Positions 50,413 to 63,084 of a stretch of 64,000 bases of DNA are shown here, one piece after another. The first letter of the stretch is position 1, and each line of letters starts with the position of its first letter. The DNA is from Petrosia ficiformis (taxonomy: Eukaryota; Porifera; Demospongiae; Haplosclerida; Petrosiidae), in contig OX345646.1 in NCBI GenBank assembly GCA_947044365.1, forward strand, positions 1,848,001 through 1,912,000. The letters run 5' to 3'. The translations under genes were made by a program, and so were the position numbers. The notes beneath the pieces were generated by a model. The model worked only from the letters and a program-made list of their open reading frames with translations. It ran no database searches and was not told the DNA's origin.

Positions 50413-53400
50413 TCAACGAGTCTGTATTTTCAGATGTATTCCATTGATAGCACCTTGAGTAACAATAGCATAAACTGTTGGAACCTATAACAAAAGTAAA
50501 CATTACATGACAGGCAATGTATTTACTAGTGAAGATAATGGATCATTTCAATGTAGCACTGGGTCATACCAATAAAGGGATGCAAGAATAGATAATGCAC
50601 TCACTCCGTTCACTCGTGCATTATCTAATCTCGACATTTATTGAGCCCCATGCTTGTGCCACATCACAACACTTAATGAATGTTATTTATTATTTTAGTA
50701 ATGAGAATAACCTTAGTTTCAGGTGCTGTCACAAACTTAGTGTGCCTCATGACAGTCAAAACCGCCATTCTAACCTCCATTATGGCAAATTTTGTTGCAA
50801 TACAATGGCGAGGTCCAACTCCAAATGGCAAATAAGACATAGCATGACGTCCTTCCTTCTCTTCGGGTTTAAAACTAATACATTAACAATAATATTGAAT
50901 ATAATTAATATAAATATAATGAATAGTGTATTAATTAAAACGTTTTGTAGACTAAGCTACTCGTTTAACAGAATCATCACAACAAATGTTAGCTAAGTAT
51001 GGTAAGTAGGTTAGAAAACAATTATTTTAATCTCCATACATTATCGTATACTTCTTGTTTATACCAAGACCTTTTATTGCCATATCCAATAAACTATGTA
51101 CAGTAACTATGAAGAAAACATTTTTCCACTAACTTCAAAGGGACATTTGATCACTGTTTGGGGTCATAACCATTACAACTGTATGATGTCAAGGGCATTA
51201 ATCAGCCCAACTATCTAAACATTAAAGAAACCACAGGGGATATAACTAAAACCGCCGTGCTTTATCTGATTTGTAGCACTAACTGATGCGTGTCATCATA
51301 ATGACACAATAACTATATAAATCACAGATACACCACAGCTACAATATACTCCTACAGCACTGTATGATCCACAAACATGCAAGGGTCTAGTGTACTTCAT
51401 ACTGAATCTCAATTGAAACCTACACTAAAATATTATCAAACAGACTAAATGATATCATGAACAAATGGATCTGCACGTAATCGTAAATCAATATATATAT
51501 ATTGTCACTTAGTTGACAGGTTGACACAGCTGTACACCACAGATGTGTTAGCTAAGTGACAATGTGTATTAAGAGATTAGTACAGGATGTCGGATATGTG
51601 GTATATGAGAAACAGTTGGACCTACCGTTCTGGTCTAAACATCTCTGGATCCTCCCAGTGTTCAGCTGAGTCATGAATAAACTGTATCCCTATACTTACA
51701 ACATATCCCTTTGGAATAGTCACACCTTTAACATCCACAGTCTCTCTGCAAAAACGTGAAAACCTAAAAATAATTTTATAATTGCTCAAATGATGAGTGC
51801 AGTTTTTACAAGTATAATAGCTTCTACCTTGGTACACCTGCATAGAGTCTTAGAGCCTCTTGACAAACCCAATCCAAGTATGGTATCGCCTCCGATGCTT
51901 CATACAGTGTTGCATCCTACAGAGACATAAAAAGATTTTGCCAAATATACAGGAGGAAATTGTTTAAAATTCTAATTTTGTCAGCATTACTAATTGCATT
52001 AGGTTACTACACAACTATCCAAATAGCAATGACACAATTTATATATCATTAGCAAGTGAATGTATCAATAGATTATCAAACCTCATTTTCTTGGTAGTAT
52101 TCATCAATAGCTTGATGTAGCTTCTCCTGTTTATCTGGATTAGTAGCCAAGAGGTAAGCCATAAATCCTAAATTATTACCGGTAGTCTCATAGCCAGCAA
52201 ACAACAGTTCGATGCACTGTCCCACAATTTCATCATCATGTAGTACTTTTTCACCATTTGGTGAGTTTTTACCTTCCTCGTCATATGCTTCAATCACAAG
52301 TTGAAGAAAGTCTTTGTACTAGTGTGTGTGCACAATGAATTTGATTCAACACTGCATGGATATCATTCTATTATTCACCTTTGATTCCTGTTGCCTCCTT
52401 GCTTGCACTAAGTGTAACATTGAGCCAAGTATTGTTTTTGTAAGTACTGCTACTCTGCTTTGCTTTATAAAAAACTGGAAAAATGGTTCAAGGAAGGGAA
52501 GATGTGCTAACAAAAAGGAAGAAATATAAAAAATTGGATGAGGCCCAACAATAATTGATTATTAGTTTCTCCACCTGCGTTGCTGTTCCCTACTTTACAA
52601 TATAATCCTTTTTTTAATTACATAGTTAGAGTGCAAAAAATAAATTGTTAAAATAATATATAAATTAGCACAGTTGGAAAGAGGCAAGTAATTGGTGCAA
52701 GTATATCATCACTCAGTCATGACAAATGAGTGATAATATACCTGTATCAATTACTTGCACTTGTATTTCTCTAATAGAAGTAGAATAATCTTTTAAGTTG
52801 TTGCATAGGTTACCAACCTTCGAATTATTACAGAGTTATTTTAACAATTTTGTTTCTGTAGTGTACAGAGATAACTAGATTCATGATTCAACGTTTGCTG
52901 AAAATAAAAAGCTGTCAGATAAAATAGATGAGAAACTAAATAGTCAATATTTCTTGGGCCAATGAAACTTGAGTTGCAACCTGCTATACACACAAAGAAA
53001 AATGTAGTAACCCTCTTATTATTTTGATTACAATTTTACTTGTACAAACGAATAATTATTTTGTTATTATTTTCTTCATTTAAGAGGAGTATGCAATTTG
53101 ATGCAAATCATCACAGGTTTTCCTTACATATAAGGGCTATTGTAATTGCAAGTGACGGCGTTCGTTCGTTGTAGCTGGTGACTAATTCATATGCTGCATC
53201 TGTCAGTATATCAGCATCTCCTTTTAACATATTCACTTCACGACCAAATGCTGAAGCTATGACAGTAGACATTGCAAACTGACCATATAATCTGAAATAT
53301 GAATGAATATATGCTATCAATGAGAAAATGATTGTGACAGCTAGTCTAAAGTCCGTTTGCGTTGAGTTGGGACTTTTCTCATTAAATATTCATCTAATTT

Positions 53401-56400
53401 CAATAATTACGCAATTAAAACTTACCATAGTAACGCACATCCCACGCGTTGACAATAAAAACTTACCATAGTAACCACGCTTTTTCACGTGTAGTCCTGT
53501 ACTGTAATAACTTAACTGTGAGTTATATTATAATTCTTTTTTACTGTCATTCATCACTTATTTCATAGCAAGTTATATATATAATATTGTAATATAAATA
53601 CGCTATCGTATTATTTATGTATCGTCAACTAGAAATTTTTTATTCACTCATGAAGCACATTATCATCTATGATATTATACACCCATTTTACTTACCTTGA
53701 GGTAACTTTGTCGTTCCAAGTTAAACACACAGAGAGAAAGACAGGGACCTGCGTCTGTATTTTCGTTTACTACCACTGCATGCTTTTAATTATATTCATG
53801 AGTAAAACCCACGTATACGAGTAATTTTCACCTATGAATATTTAATGAGAAAAGTCCCAACTCAACGTGAATGGACTTTATATTTTAGCAGGTATGGATT
53901 ATAGTTAATTGTATGACTAAATACTGAACCTATGACAGTAGACATTGTAAACCGACCAAATGTGAATGAATATATGCTATCAATGAGAAAATGATTGTGA
54001 CAGCTAGTCTATATTTTAGCAGGTATGGATTATAGTTAATTGTATGACCAAATACTGAACCTATGACAGTAGACATTGTAAACTGAACGAATGTGAATGA
54101 ATATATGCTATCAATCAGAAAATGATTGTGAAAACTAGTCTACAGTTTAGCAGCTAATTTCAACTACAGATTATACTGATTTTAACTATGTATTCTATTT
54201 ATCACTGCAAATTCGGTATGTCTATTCCAATATAATTAACTCTACTGATTGGCATCTGTTATCTACAGTGGTGTGGCCAGAACTTTGAAGATGGGTGGTT
54301 ACTATAGGCATGCTGAAATTCCAACCCCCCCTCCTCCTAAAATAAGTCATTAATTAATCTTTGGAGGAGAAAAAGCTATTCCCCCCACCAATATTATCCT
54401 GGAAAAAACACTGTTGGATGGGCATATGCTCACTAGGCTCGCACTTTGCTATTGAGCTATGTAGGATATACATACATACAGTATGAATGATTACAGTAAT
54501 GCAATGTCTGACTTTGCAATATCCACAGTCTCTCCTGATTTAGCTATATCCATGAACTTCTGAAGTAGGTTATCACAGCAAGACTCCACAAAAGGTATCA
54601 TCTAAAAATTAATTAATATCATGACTCTATGCGTCTATCTGTCAGTCCATCTTGCTCTCTGACAAAACATTGTCAACACAAACTAAGTGACCGTCACATA
54701 TGAAAGTATGCATGGACTGCAGATGTGAAAATCTGTCATTTAGCCAGTGTTTCCCCTATGATAAATATCAAGGTTGGGGGAGTGCATCTGTGCTACATGA
54801 CGTTTGGTAAACAATGTTTAATCAGTACTGTTTTTCAGTATAAACTTTAAAATTAAAGGGTGGGCGAGCAAGACTAAAGGGCGGGGGAGCGCCATGTTAC
54901 CACCCTTTGGGGAAACACTGATTTAGCAAACACTAATTTTTTTTCAAAAAATATTAAACACTTGTATTTAAACACTCATTATTCAGCCATTTAGTACAGG
55001 AAACTAACTAAATTTTGTTTATAAGTGAAACAATAGTTGCTCTCTCTGGATACCGAATTTGGTTTGCTTGTTGTAGAAAATGTCAGAATAACAAGTTTTA
55101 ATGTAAGTAGTGTTTGACAAAATTTGTATTTGCCAAATGACTGATTTTTGCATCCACGGTCATGTATTTTATTATACAAGTAAGTTCGTTTTAGTGCTTA
55201 TTGCTGCTATTTCCAGGTATTAACTCCATCTACTATACCACATGTTCTTCTGTTAGCAGTGTGTGATAACCATACTAAAATACTCCATTCCAGTACTTTG
55301 ATTCTTGTATCAAGTAACAGTTCAGAATCGATATTGATACTACCATACCACTCTTGTGGGCATAGTAATTGATACCACACCTATTCCCATTGACAATTGC
55401 ATAACTGCACAGTCCAGTACTCAATTAGTACTTGATACCATCAAAACACCACCAAAACACACTTTTGGTCACAAAAGCGGCCTTTGTTTTGTGACCAATA
55501 TTTTCTATGTAATTATACACATAAGCAGAATGTTTTTAATTATTCTTTATAATAATTATTGACATTGATATTTTAAAACGGAAAAAATATTATATATAAT
55601 AATTATATAATATATACATGTGTATACCTGTTTCACTTTTGATGCAGAGAATGCTGGACTGATAATGCGTCTAGCTCGTTTCCATGGTTCTCCATTCAAT
55701 GTAATTAATCCAAGCTGATTAAAGTGAAGAACATCCATAAGACTGTCACCTTCAAACTAAAAAAGAAGTTAAACTTCAACTAAATGTATGGTAGATTCAA
55801 AAGGCCCTTCCTTTAATACTCAATGGGGATATTATTATGTTACACATAACAGTGGAGTTGGAAGTTGGAATATGAAACTTTGGCCCACCCAATCATTTTC
55901 ATGTTCATACTCCTATGCATATGACACTCCTATGCATATAACACTCCTATGCATATAACACTCCTATGCATATAACTCTCCTATATAACACTCCTATGCA
56001 TATAACTCTCCTATGCATATAACTCTCTATGCATATAACGCTCCTATGCATATAACTCTCCTATATAACACTCCTATGCATATAACTCTCCTATGCATAT
56101 AACTCTCTATGCATATAACGCTCCTGTGCATATAACTTTCCTATGCATATAACACTCCTATGCATATGACACTCCTATGCATATAACACTCCTATGCATA
56201 TAACACTCCTATGCATATAACGCTCCTATGCATATAACACTCCTATGCATATAACGCTCCTATGCATATAACACTCCTATGCATATAACACTCCTATGCA
56301 TATAACGCTCCTATGTATATAACACTCCTATGCATATAACACTCCTATGCATATAACACTCCTATGCATATAACACTCCTATGCATATGACACTCCTATG

Positions 56401-59400
56401 CATATAACTCTCCTATGCATATAACACATGTACAACAAACTGCAGAAAGAAATATAACATTTTATATAGGAGAGTTATATGCATAGGAGCGTTATATGCA
56501 TAGAGAGTTATATGCATAGGAGAGTTATATGCATAGGAGTGTTATATAGGAGAGTTATATGCATAGGAGTGTTATATGCATAGGAGTGTTATATGCATAG
56601 GAGTGTCATATGCATAGGAGTATGAACATGAAAATGATTGGGTGGGCCAAAGTTTCATATTCCAACTTCCAACTCCACTGTTATGTGTAACATAATAATA
56701 TAGGTTTAAACACTCGTCATGAAATTTGGTATCCAGGAAGAAATACTAATCACTAATTAGGATATTTAGACACAAAATTTCAGTGGGTTCCTGCAGAATA
56801 ATTGAGGTTTTGATACGTTTTGAAGCATGGGCCAAATTGGCTTAACAATGGTTAGTGTGTGCGTCATTGGGAATACATCTTGAGCCAATTAACAAAGAGT
56901 TAATGCTGTTAGTGACAATATCATCAGAATTAACTGTGCCACTGGCCCAAAGAGAGAAATGTGCAGTGCCAAATAAGAAGCTCTTTGGGCCAATGGTGCA
57001 TTGTATGAGCTTATCAAAAACACTAGTACAATGGTTCAGGGGTCACTTCATCATAGTAGTTTTCTACTTGAAGTCAAATTATGAAAAATGATTGAGTTGT
57101 ATTTAATTATGAATGTATATATGTACTATATAGCAACTCACAAGTCTATCCATGAATATTTCAGAATACTTTACCATTATATCCTTAACCATATCAAGAT
57201 CAGTGATTAAGTAATGAGGTGTGGCCCCCACATAGTAACTGCAAACAGATTATTAGTACATACTAGGCTTGAGATAATTATGCCACTTTTGTTTGGTATT
57301 ATTCTATTCTCTAATTCCCAAATATATGCTACAAAATTTCACAAAAAATTACTGGTTATTGTATTGTAACATTAGAGAACATTCAATATAGTCTTGTAGT
57401 GATAAGTCTTGCTGTGGGTCAAAGGAGTTCTTGAGTATGGAGAAGACCCTTTCTGCTGCAGGTGGGGTTTCTTGCGTTTTGCTTGCTATTATGCTCGAAT
57501 TATGCTTGCTTTTTTAGCCGTGGTATTATTCCCAAAATTATGCTAGCTTAATTATCTCAAGCCTAGTACATACACAGTGACTGCAAGGTCATGGTAATTG
57601 AAAATAAAGTACTATTGTTAAATTTATACTCATATCTCTGCCAAACCTTAATGTTTACATAGTCCATTTACTTCACTGTAGTCATATGTAACATAAACTT
57701 TGGATACAAAAGCTGTACAAGACATCATTGAAATTAGGTATGTAACTAGCAAGAGTCATCGTTAAGCTTCGTAAATGCAAAATTTTGTTAACTTTCATTA
57801 CAAAATGGCAAACTAGCAAGCATTTAAAGGTAAGCATTTCCTCAAAACTATGCGATAAAGGTCCTTTTTTTCAAATTGGATCACATTTAGAAATGAGTGT
57901 ACTCAGTGTAGTCACACACAAGCACATTTCTCTGCTGTCTATATTCTATAGCTAATATGCCTGATGTTCCTCGTGTAACCATAACAGGAGTATGTCATCA
58001 TTATATCGTAACATTATCCTGGGGAGTACAATTGTTAGGGTTGGGTATAGGTTTATGTATGTAGCAAATGCATTCCTATTTATATATAGTAGCAAGTAGA
58101 AGAAACTATCAAAATATTCACTTATACACCTAGCCCTCCCACTATTTAACTATAATACTTTGTTATGATAAGAATTAAGCTTATTTTGACCATATGCCAT
58201 TAATTGTGGCGAGCTTCATAAATCATAATTATATTCTTCCATTTCACTGTGTATAATGAGTATACCTTATCTAGAGTGCATATGCATTAAGGCTGGGATG
58301 ATTGATCCAATCCATGTTTTAAATTCTTCTGATTATAAATCCGTGATATCAATTATGCTAATTATTCCAAAAGACATACTTTTCAAGTATGCAACAGTAT
58401 AATATGGAAGTGACAGGATCATCAAATGGGAGGAGTTTCCTGCATTAATTAACTTAATTGGCCTAATTATTTTCACTGATTTTATCAATCGACTTGAAGT
58501 TAGTGATAGTCAGTTTCAGAATCTCAGCAGATTCTTAGCCCTACTATGCATGGATCCAGAGTAACATACAAAAAAAATAGATTTTTTCTTACCCACATAC
58601 TTTACCATATTTCTTTATCCATTTTTCATAGCTGGCTAATCGACCCTATAAAAAATAAATAATTATATTTATCAAGAAAACGTATCCCTGCATGTGATTG
58701 TTATGTGGAGAGTGGAGACCAATAATCATTGCTGACTAGTCACTACTTTCTTCAGTCTAAAATGTAATAACGTATTGTATATATATATATAATATATATA
58801 TAATATATATATAGTTTTTTTTTGTTTTCCATTCTTCTTAATTCTTAATTTTAATGATTTCTGTATAAATATTTTTACAGTATATTTCAGCTATTGTCTG
58901 CAGTATCCACAAGCTGTTTTCTTCCTGCTGGTCTATACACTGTAGTAGCTCAAGTGTGCGTTTCCCATTAATTTACCTAGCCCACCAGAATGATGCAACT
59001 TCCTTAACTGTGTATGCAACATGTATTTCATGAGGTAAAGCTAAATGAAATTTACAGTTTACAAACAACAAAAGTGTAAGTAAAACTTTAGAACCCATAT
59101 TTGGTATTAATCATTAATTTTGTCAAACCACAAGGGCAGGGCATCAATGTTTATTAAATGTTTAGAACCCACATTTTCTATTAATAGATTTTGTCAAACC
59201 ACAAGGGCAGGGCATCAATGTTTAACCCACCCTTGCTATTACTATAATCATTAATTTTGTCAAACCACAAGAGCAGGGCACAGTGTTAATTAATGACTCC
59301 AGGATTTTCAGCGAAACTGACCTCTCTTGTAATCTGAGCAGCATTACCAAATAATGGTACCACTGGAGGATGAGGAATTCCACGTCTTTTGAAGAATTGA

Positions 59401-61469
59401 TATGGACGATATGCAAACCTAATAAAGAGCATTATAATTACACAAGCAGGACTGTTAAGTCATTAATTATTAGTTACCATAACAAAACTCCATATATAAC
59501 AATACTTCATTGGAAATCAAGCATTCATCATGAATTACAATCTTTTCTAGATCTAATAGTAGTTTCGCCAGGCCAGCCCCTCACCTACACGGAAGAGGGT
59601 CTGGTCAAACTCGCATGTTGCATTCGTGTTTAACACGCCACAGTTTTTGTGGCGTGTTAACCACAGGCAAAGTGTATTAGTGTTGCAGTCAGCGAGTTTC
59701 TTAAGTGGGTGAAATTAATTAAAACTGAGGTGATGACATACTTTATACACTTAGCCTGTGGTTAACACGCCACAAAAACTGTGGCGTGTTAAACACGAAT
59801 GCAACATGCGAGTTTGACCAGACCCTCTTCCGCGTAGGTGAGGGGCTGGCCTGGCGAGACTAATCTAATAGTGCATCAGTCTAACAGAGATTTTGAAATA
59901 ATTTTAATATATCACTTGCCATTGAATGGTATGAATCCTTACATATAGAGAATACTACTTGATTATTATAGTGATATCTTCTTTTGATATAAAATCCATA
60001 ACACTTATATAGATTAGGTCAATACCCGTGTGTTTGGAGATGTATTGCCAAATATTACAGTAGCTACACTATACTAATGTTTATAAACGACACTGCTGTG
60101 GTACCGGTGTAAACAGGTTGTCATAAAAATGTTTGTTCTTTTACAATAAAATTGAGTGAATCAGTGTGCTCAAGATGCTAATTTTGAAATGTCCCCCTAG
60201 AGTTTCCCAGTGATGTTATTTCTAAACATAAGTACGAGCACCTTTCTTTTATATAACAGTGAAGTAACTATGTACCATGAATATAATTATAGTATAAATG
60301 TTTAGGATTGCCCAAATAGCCACTTATGTCACATTAGTCCAGACGTCCACAATGGAGAGACGAACTGTCTAGACAAACTCACACACAAAACTGGGATCTG
60401 CACCAATTTCTTGTAGACCAATAAAAGTATTTCTATCATGTGATCACATTAACCCCACCTATGTACGTATGTAATAATTACTATAATGGCTACGAAAACA
60501 AAAAAGAATGACGGCAAAGAGTATGCAAGGCCTGCAAGCAATGTGTTTCTTTGAATAGCAATCTTCAAGGATGGTTTTTAGCTTGATTTTAAGTATGTGT
60601 TTTCTCAAGCACATTTACACACAAAGCCATTTCATGTACTGCACTGAAAGTCATGTGACTTCCTGTGACATATTCCCCAGTTTTGTGTGTGAGTTTGTCC
60701 AGATGTTTCGTCTTTCCCTTGTGAACGTCCGGCCTCCAGACTAATGTCATATCATTAAAAAAAAGTCATTCACTGTTAATCATGCAGACTCTACATGTGT
60801 AAGTATTACTAGCTGTTGTTCAATGGAATTAATGAACGGGCTTAGGACTCTTTATGTTCGTGAGCTAAGTATTTTTAGACGTATTTTCGTATGTGATCTG
60901 TGTAAAAGAAAATCACACAAAGAAAAGAATAGCAGTATTAACTATTGGGTGGAGTCCATAGACCATCTATCCACTCTAGCAATATTGAGGATGTTTTTAC
61001 ACTTGCTTTAAAATACCTTTATAGATCATTGTAGAAAACCAGTTCATTTTTTTAGCCTGCTGACCTGAGCTGTTGTGTGGATTCTGTTGTGGGGCTTCAA
61101 CTGATTGCTATTATTAATTAAAGCGCAGGCTAGAAATCAAACGTATTACCATTTGGTGATTGCCTTTGCTGTTTCTTGAGGTCAGAATTTCCCGATTCAG
61201 AAATAATGGTTTACTGTACATTGCATCACAGAGAGGGTAATGCATATATATATATTTGTGTATTGCAATTGTGCAATAAGTAGTATAATATATATATTGT
61301 CATACGTAGTATCTCACAAGAACTAAACACGAGACGTATTTAATTACATTTAGGACAACAATATCATTTTGACTTACCAGTACCACAAAAATAACATCAA
61401 GGTAACAACAGCCACAGTCACTCTAAGCGAGGTAGTGCTCAAACTAAAGAAATTAACAAAGTAGTCCAT
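50413..61469 (-). CDS. Cytochrome P450, CYP3-clan (CYP3/CYP5-like), complete, 13 exons
   Basis: Haem monooxygenase anchored in the ER. Exons in transcript order (plus-strand coordinates): 61469-61378, 59418-59322, 58645-58593, 57238-57142, 55756-55628, 54601-54513, 53291-53128, 52506-52379, 52318-52082, 51916-51828, 51763-51626, 50874-50712, 50484-50413. All phases match: 1548 nt, 515 residues, normal for a P450. Motifs: N-terminal hydrophobic anchor ([15 protein letters not shown], ending near residue 31); proline-rich hinge [24 protein letters not shown]-helix [19 protein letters not shown]-helix AGYETTG (324-330); K-helix ExxR (Glu382, Arg385); PKG; FRPERF; haem loop [10 protein letters not shown] (455-464, Cys462). 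Order and spacing match CYP3A. The haem-loop Gly after CxI is Ala, a tolerated change. Introns carry several foldback transposons. Subfamily and substrate cannot be read from sequence. Exons 8, 12 and 13 are short of the usual ORF length and were found by reading. Confidence 0.92.
53349..53878. mobile_element. Mariner-type MITE with 45-bp inverted ends and TA duplication
   Basis: Inverted ends aagtccgtttgcgttgagtt and aactcaacgtgaatggactt, pairing over about 45 bases (through attaaatattcat). Flanked by TA at 53347-53348 and 53879-53880. A neighbouring tandem copy of the flanks (agctagtctatattttagca at 54003) shows the uninterrupted site, proving the insertion. P450 intron 6. Confidence 0.85.
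53885..54145 (-). repeat. Two decayed tandem copies of the head of P450 exon 7
   Basis: On the minus strand each 127-bp unit holds GGTCGGTTTACAATGTCTAC-type sequence matching the exon 7 start and gatagcatatattcattca from the preceding intron. Both have lost about 9-13 bases, including the AG acceptor. They lie upstream of the true exon (53291-53128) in transcript order. Confidence 0.8.
55830..56701. mobile_element. Foldback element with internal TATGCATA satellite
   Basis: Terminal arms of about 110 bp (tattattatgttacacataa ... catgttcatactcctatgca and its inverse at 56590-56701) enclose some 30 units of 17 bp, actcctatgcatataac, which flip to the opposite orientation after about 56460. No ORF. 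P450 intron 4. Confidence 0.85.
56808..57025 (-). mobile_element. GATAAGCTT-family MITE, copy 5 (inverted)
   Basis: ggttttgatacgttttgaag at the left, gagcttatcaaaaacacta at the right. The plus-strand ORF at 56855-57091 lies within and just beyond it and is repeat-derived. P450 intron 4. Confidence 0.7.
58292..58556 (+). mobile_element. AGGGCTGGGA MITE, copy 1
   Basis: aaggctgggatgattgatcc at the left, agcagattcttagcccta at the right; interior aaatgggaggagtttcctgc. Pairs with 61761-61986. P450 intron 3. Confidence 0.6.
58680..59040 (+). mobile_element. CCCTATGATTGC-family element, decayed
   Basis: tatccctgcatgtgattgtt at the left and internal gtagctcaagtgtgcgtttc, tgatgcaacttccttaactg match the family order; the right end is lost. 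P450 intron 2. Confidence 0.55.
59085..59290 (+). repeat. Three tandem copies of TTTTGTCAAACCACAAGGGC
   Basis: Units of 60-70 bp with ttaattttgtcaaaccacaa and gggcagggcatcaatgttta, just downstream (transcript sense) of P450 exon 2. Confidence 0.85.
59560..59862. mobile_element. 303-bp foldback element, 9-bp target duplication (Mutator-like)
   Basis: ATCTAATAG is duplicated at 59551-59559 and 59863-59871. Arms of about 118 bp start tagtttcgccaggccagccc and end ctggcctggcgagacta, with only a few mismatches. Each arm contains a nested hairpin aacacgccaca / tgtggcgtgtt. Long inverted arms and a 9-bp duplication fit Mutator-like elements. P450 intron 1. Confidence 0.85.
60340..60746. mobile_element. 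ATTAGTCCAGACGT inverted-repeat element
   Basis: attagtccagacgtccacaa at the left and ggcctccagactaat at the right; inner arms share agacaaactcacacacaaaa. Terminal arms about 70 bp. P450 intron 1. Confidence 0.65.
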
Positions 61470-61533
61470 CTTTAGATCTACTTGCTCAAAGGTTAATAAT
61501 TATAAATCTGGCTTCGGCGTAACTGCGCCTGAA

Positions 61534-61713
61534 ACAAATAAGCGGAAGGAAAACGTCTGGCTTCTGGGTGGCTGTTTATTGTTTTTTTTCAGAGTGGAAG
61601 ATTAGCCGCACGCAATTGCTGGCACAAATAAGCGGAAGGAAAACGTCTGGCTTCTGGGTGGCTGTTTATTGTTTTTTTCAGAGTGGAAGATTAGCCGCAC
61701 GCAATTGCTGGCA
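61534..61713 (-). repeat. Perfect-looking 90-bp tandem duplication upstream of the P450 start
   Basis: acaaataagcggaaggaaaa to caattgctggc occurs at 61534-61623 and again at 61624-61713, differing by one T in a T-run. It begins 65 bp upstream of the P450 ATG, so it spans the likely promoter or 5' UTR. Confidence 0.85.
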
Positions 61714-61760
61714 TTATTTCTGACCTCCTGAGCCCCCCAATTGAAAACCAATAATAAATT

Positions 61761-61986
61761 TAGGGCTGGGACGATTAATCAATCGATATTGAAAATTCTT
61801 CTGATTATTCCAAAAGACATGCATGTGACGGCAAATAATGTACAATATGGAAGCCTTTTTGATTGTCAAATGGGAGGAGTTTCCTGTATTAATTGACTTA
61901 ATACTTCTGCTGATTTTAATCGATTATCAATCGACTTGGAGTTAGTAATAATCGATTTCAGAATCTCAGCCGATTCCCAGCCCTAT
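61761..61986 (+). mobile_element. AGGGCTGGGA MITE, copy 2
   Basis: tagggctgggacgattaatc at the left and cagccgattcccagcccta at the right, inverted ends of about 20 bp; interior caaatgggaggagtttcctg. Confidence 0.7.
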
Positions 61987-61989
61987 TAA

Positions 61990-62578
61990 TTTTGCATAAT
62001 AATTTTTCATGCACACTGCATGCATACCAACAATTAATGGCCAAAGTTTCGAAATTGGAAACTCACAACAACCACTAACTAATAACTTAATTGAACATCG
62101 AGTGTGAGATAATATTCATTAATTATTCAAAAGTACAGAGTGATATTGTATCATTGATCTCTAAAAGAAGGCTGTGTGTGCATGAATATTCATTTTACCA
62201 TAACACTGAGCGTTTGTGCACTTTCTATCAAGTTAAATATAATAATAATAATAAACTTTTACTGTACAGAAATAAGAGTATTACATATTGGTTGCTACCA
62301 CATTGCCCCTTCTTTCTTGTTTGCTTTAGCCATCTCCAATATAGCCTACATGTATATATAATCAGATATAAATACTAATAATAATAATATAGTATCTGGA
62401 TCTTATGAGCAGTGAAGCTACATGTTTGTATAAACGTGTTTCCAATGAACAAGTTCACTGAGTGAGGGAGAGGAGGGAGGTGTATTCCCTGGAGCCCAGA
62501 CCTGTCTGTTGGAGGGTGAAGAGTGTCTTAGTGTTAAATAGTATATTTAATATCTTACTTTCCCTTCCTTAAATCAGT
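61990..62578. other. Intergenic, nothing recognised
   Basis: AT-rich DNA; the plus-strand ORFs at 62091-62378 and 62176-62361 have no recognisable family features. Confidence 0.5.
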
Positions 62579-62579
62579 A

Positions 62580-62804
62580 AAGGCTGGTTCACAATATGAA
62601 GCAAGGCTTTGCGTTGCGTACGTGTGTTGAATTGTGAAAATGATGCACTTCTTTTAATGCCGTCAGACGCAACGTAACGCAAGAATAGGATCTGATTCTA
62701 TCTTTGCGTCGGCTATGTTGCGTTTGACCAATCAGTTTTCAGAATTTTATCACAACGCAACTGACGCAAAGCAAGGCTTGCGTCATATTGTGAACCAGGC
62801 TTAA
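62580..62804. mobile_element. GGCTGGTTCACAATATGAAG MITE, copy 2
   Basis: Almost identical to 40441-40664: aggctggttcacaatatgaa at the left, atattgtgaaccaggctt at the right. Confidence 0.8.
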
Positions 62805-63084
62805 GGCAAACATTTGAACCTTAACAAAGCCCAAAATCAAAGAAGTCTAATATCATTATAATTTTACTACATTGCAGGCCTGAGAAACTATAAATTTGTT
62901 TGAGTGGCTTAATTATGCATGTATAACAAATTTTCACATGTTTTAATGATTGTTCTACATGCATATACTTACAGCAACTTTTGATCTTTCCTTTTCTTGA
63001 TAGTCTGATATCTTCTGACTGGCCACTTGTGCTCTTTTTTCCCTTTAGAAGATAGATAGACAAAAATGATATCATTAGTATACA

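Noticed and set aside
51745..51838. Shorter P450 exon borders (51838 donor, 51745 acceptor)
   Set aside because: Phases clash; using 51828 and 51763 restores phase and gives the expected LRLY...R...C spacing.
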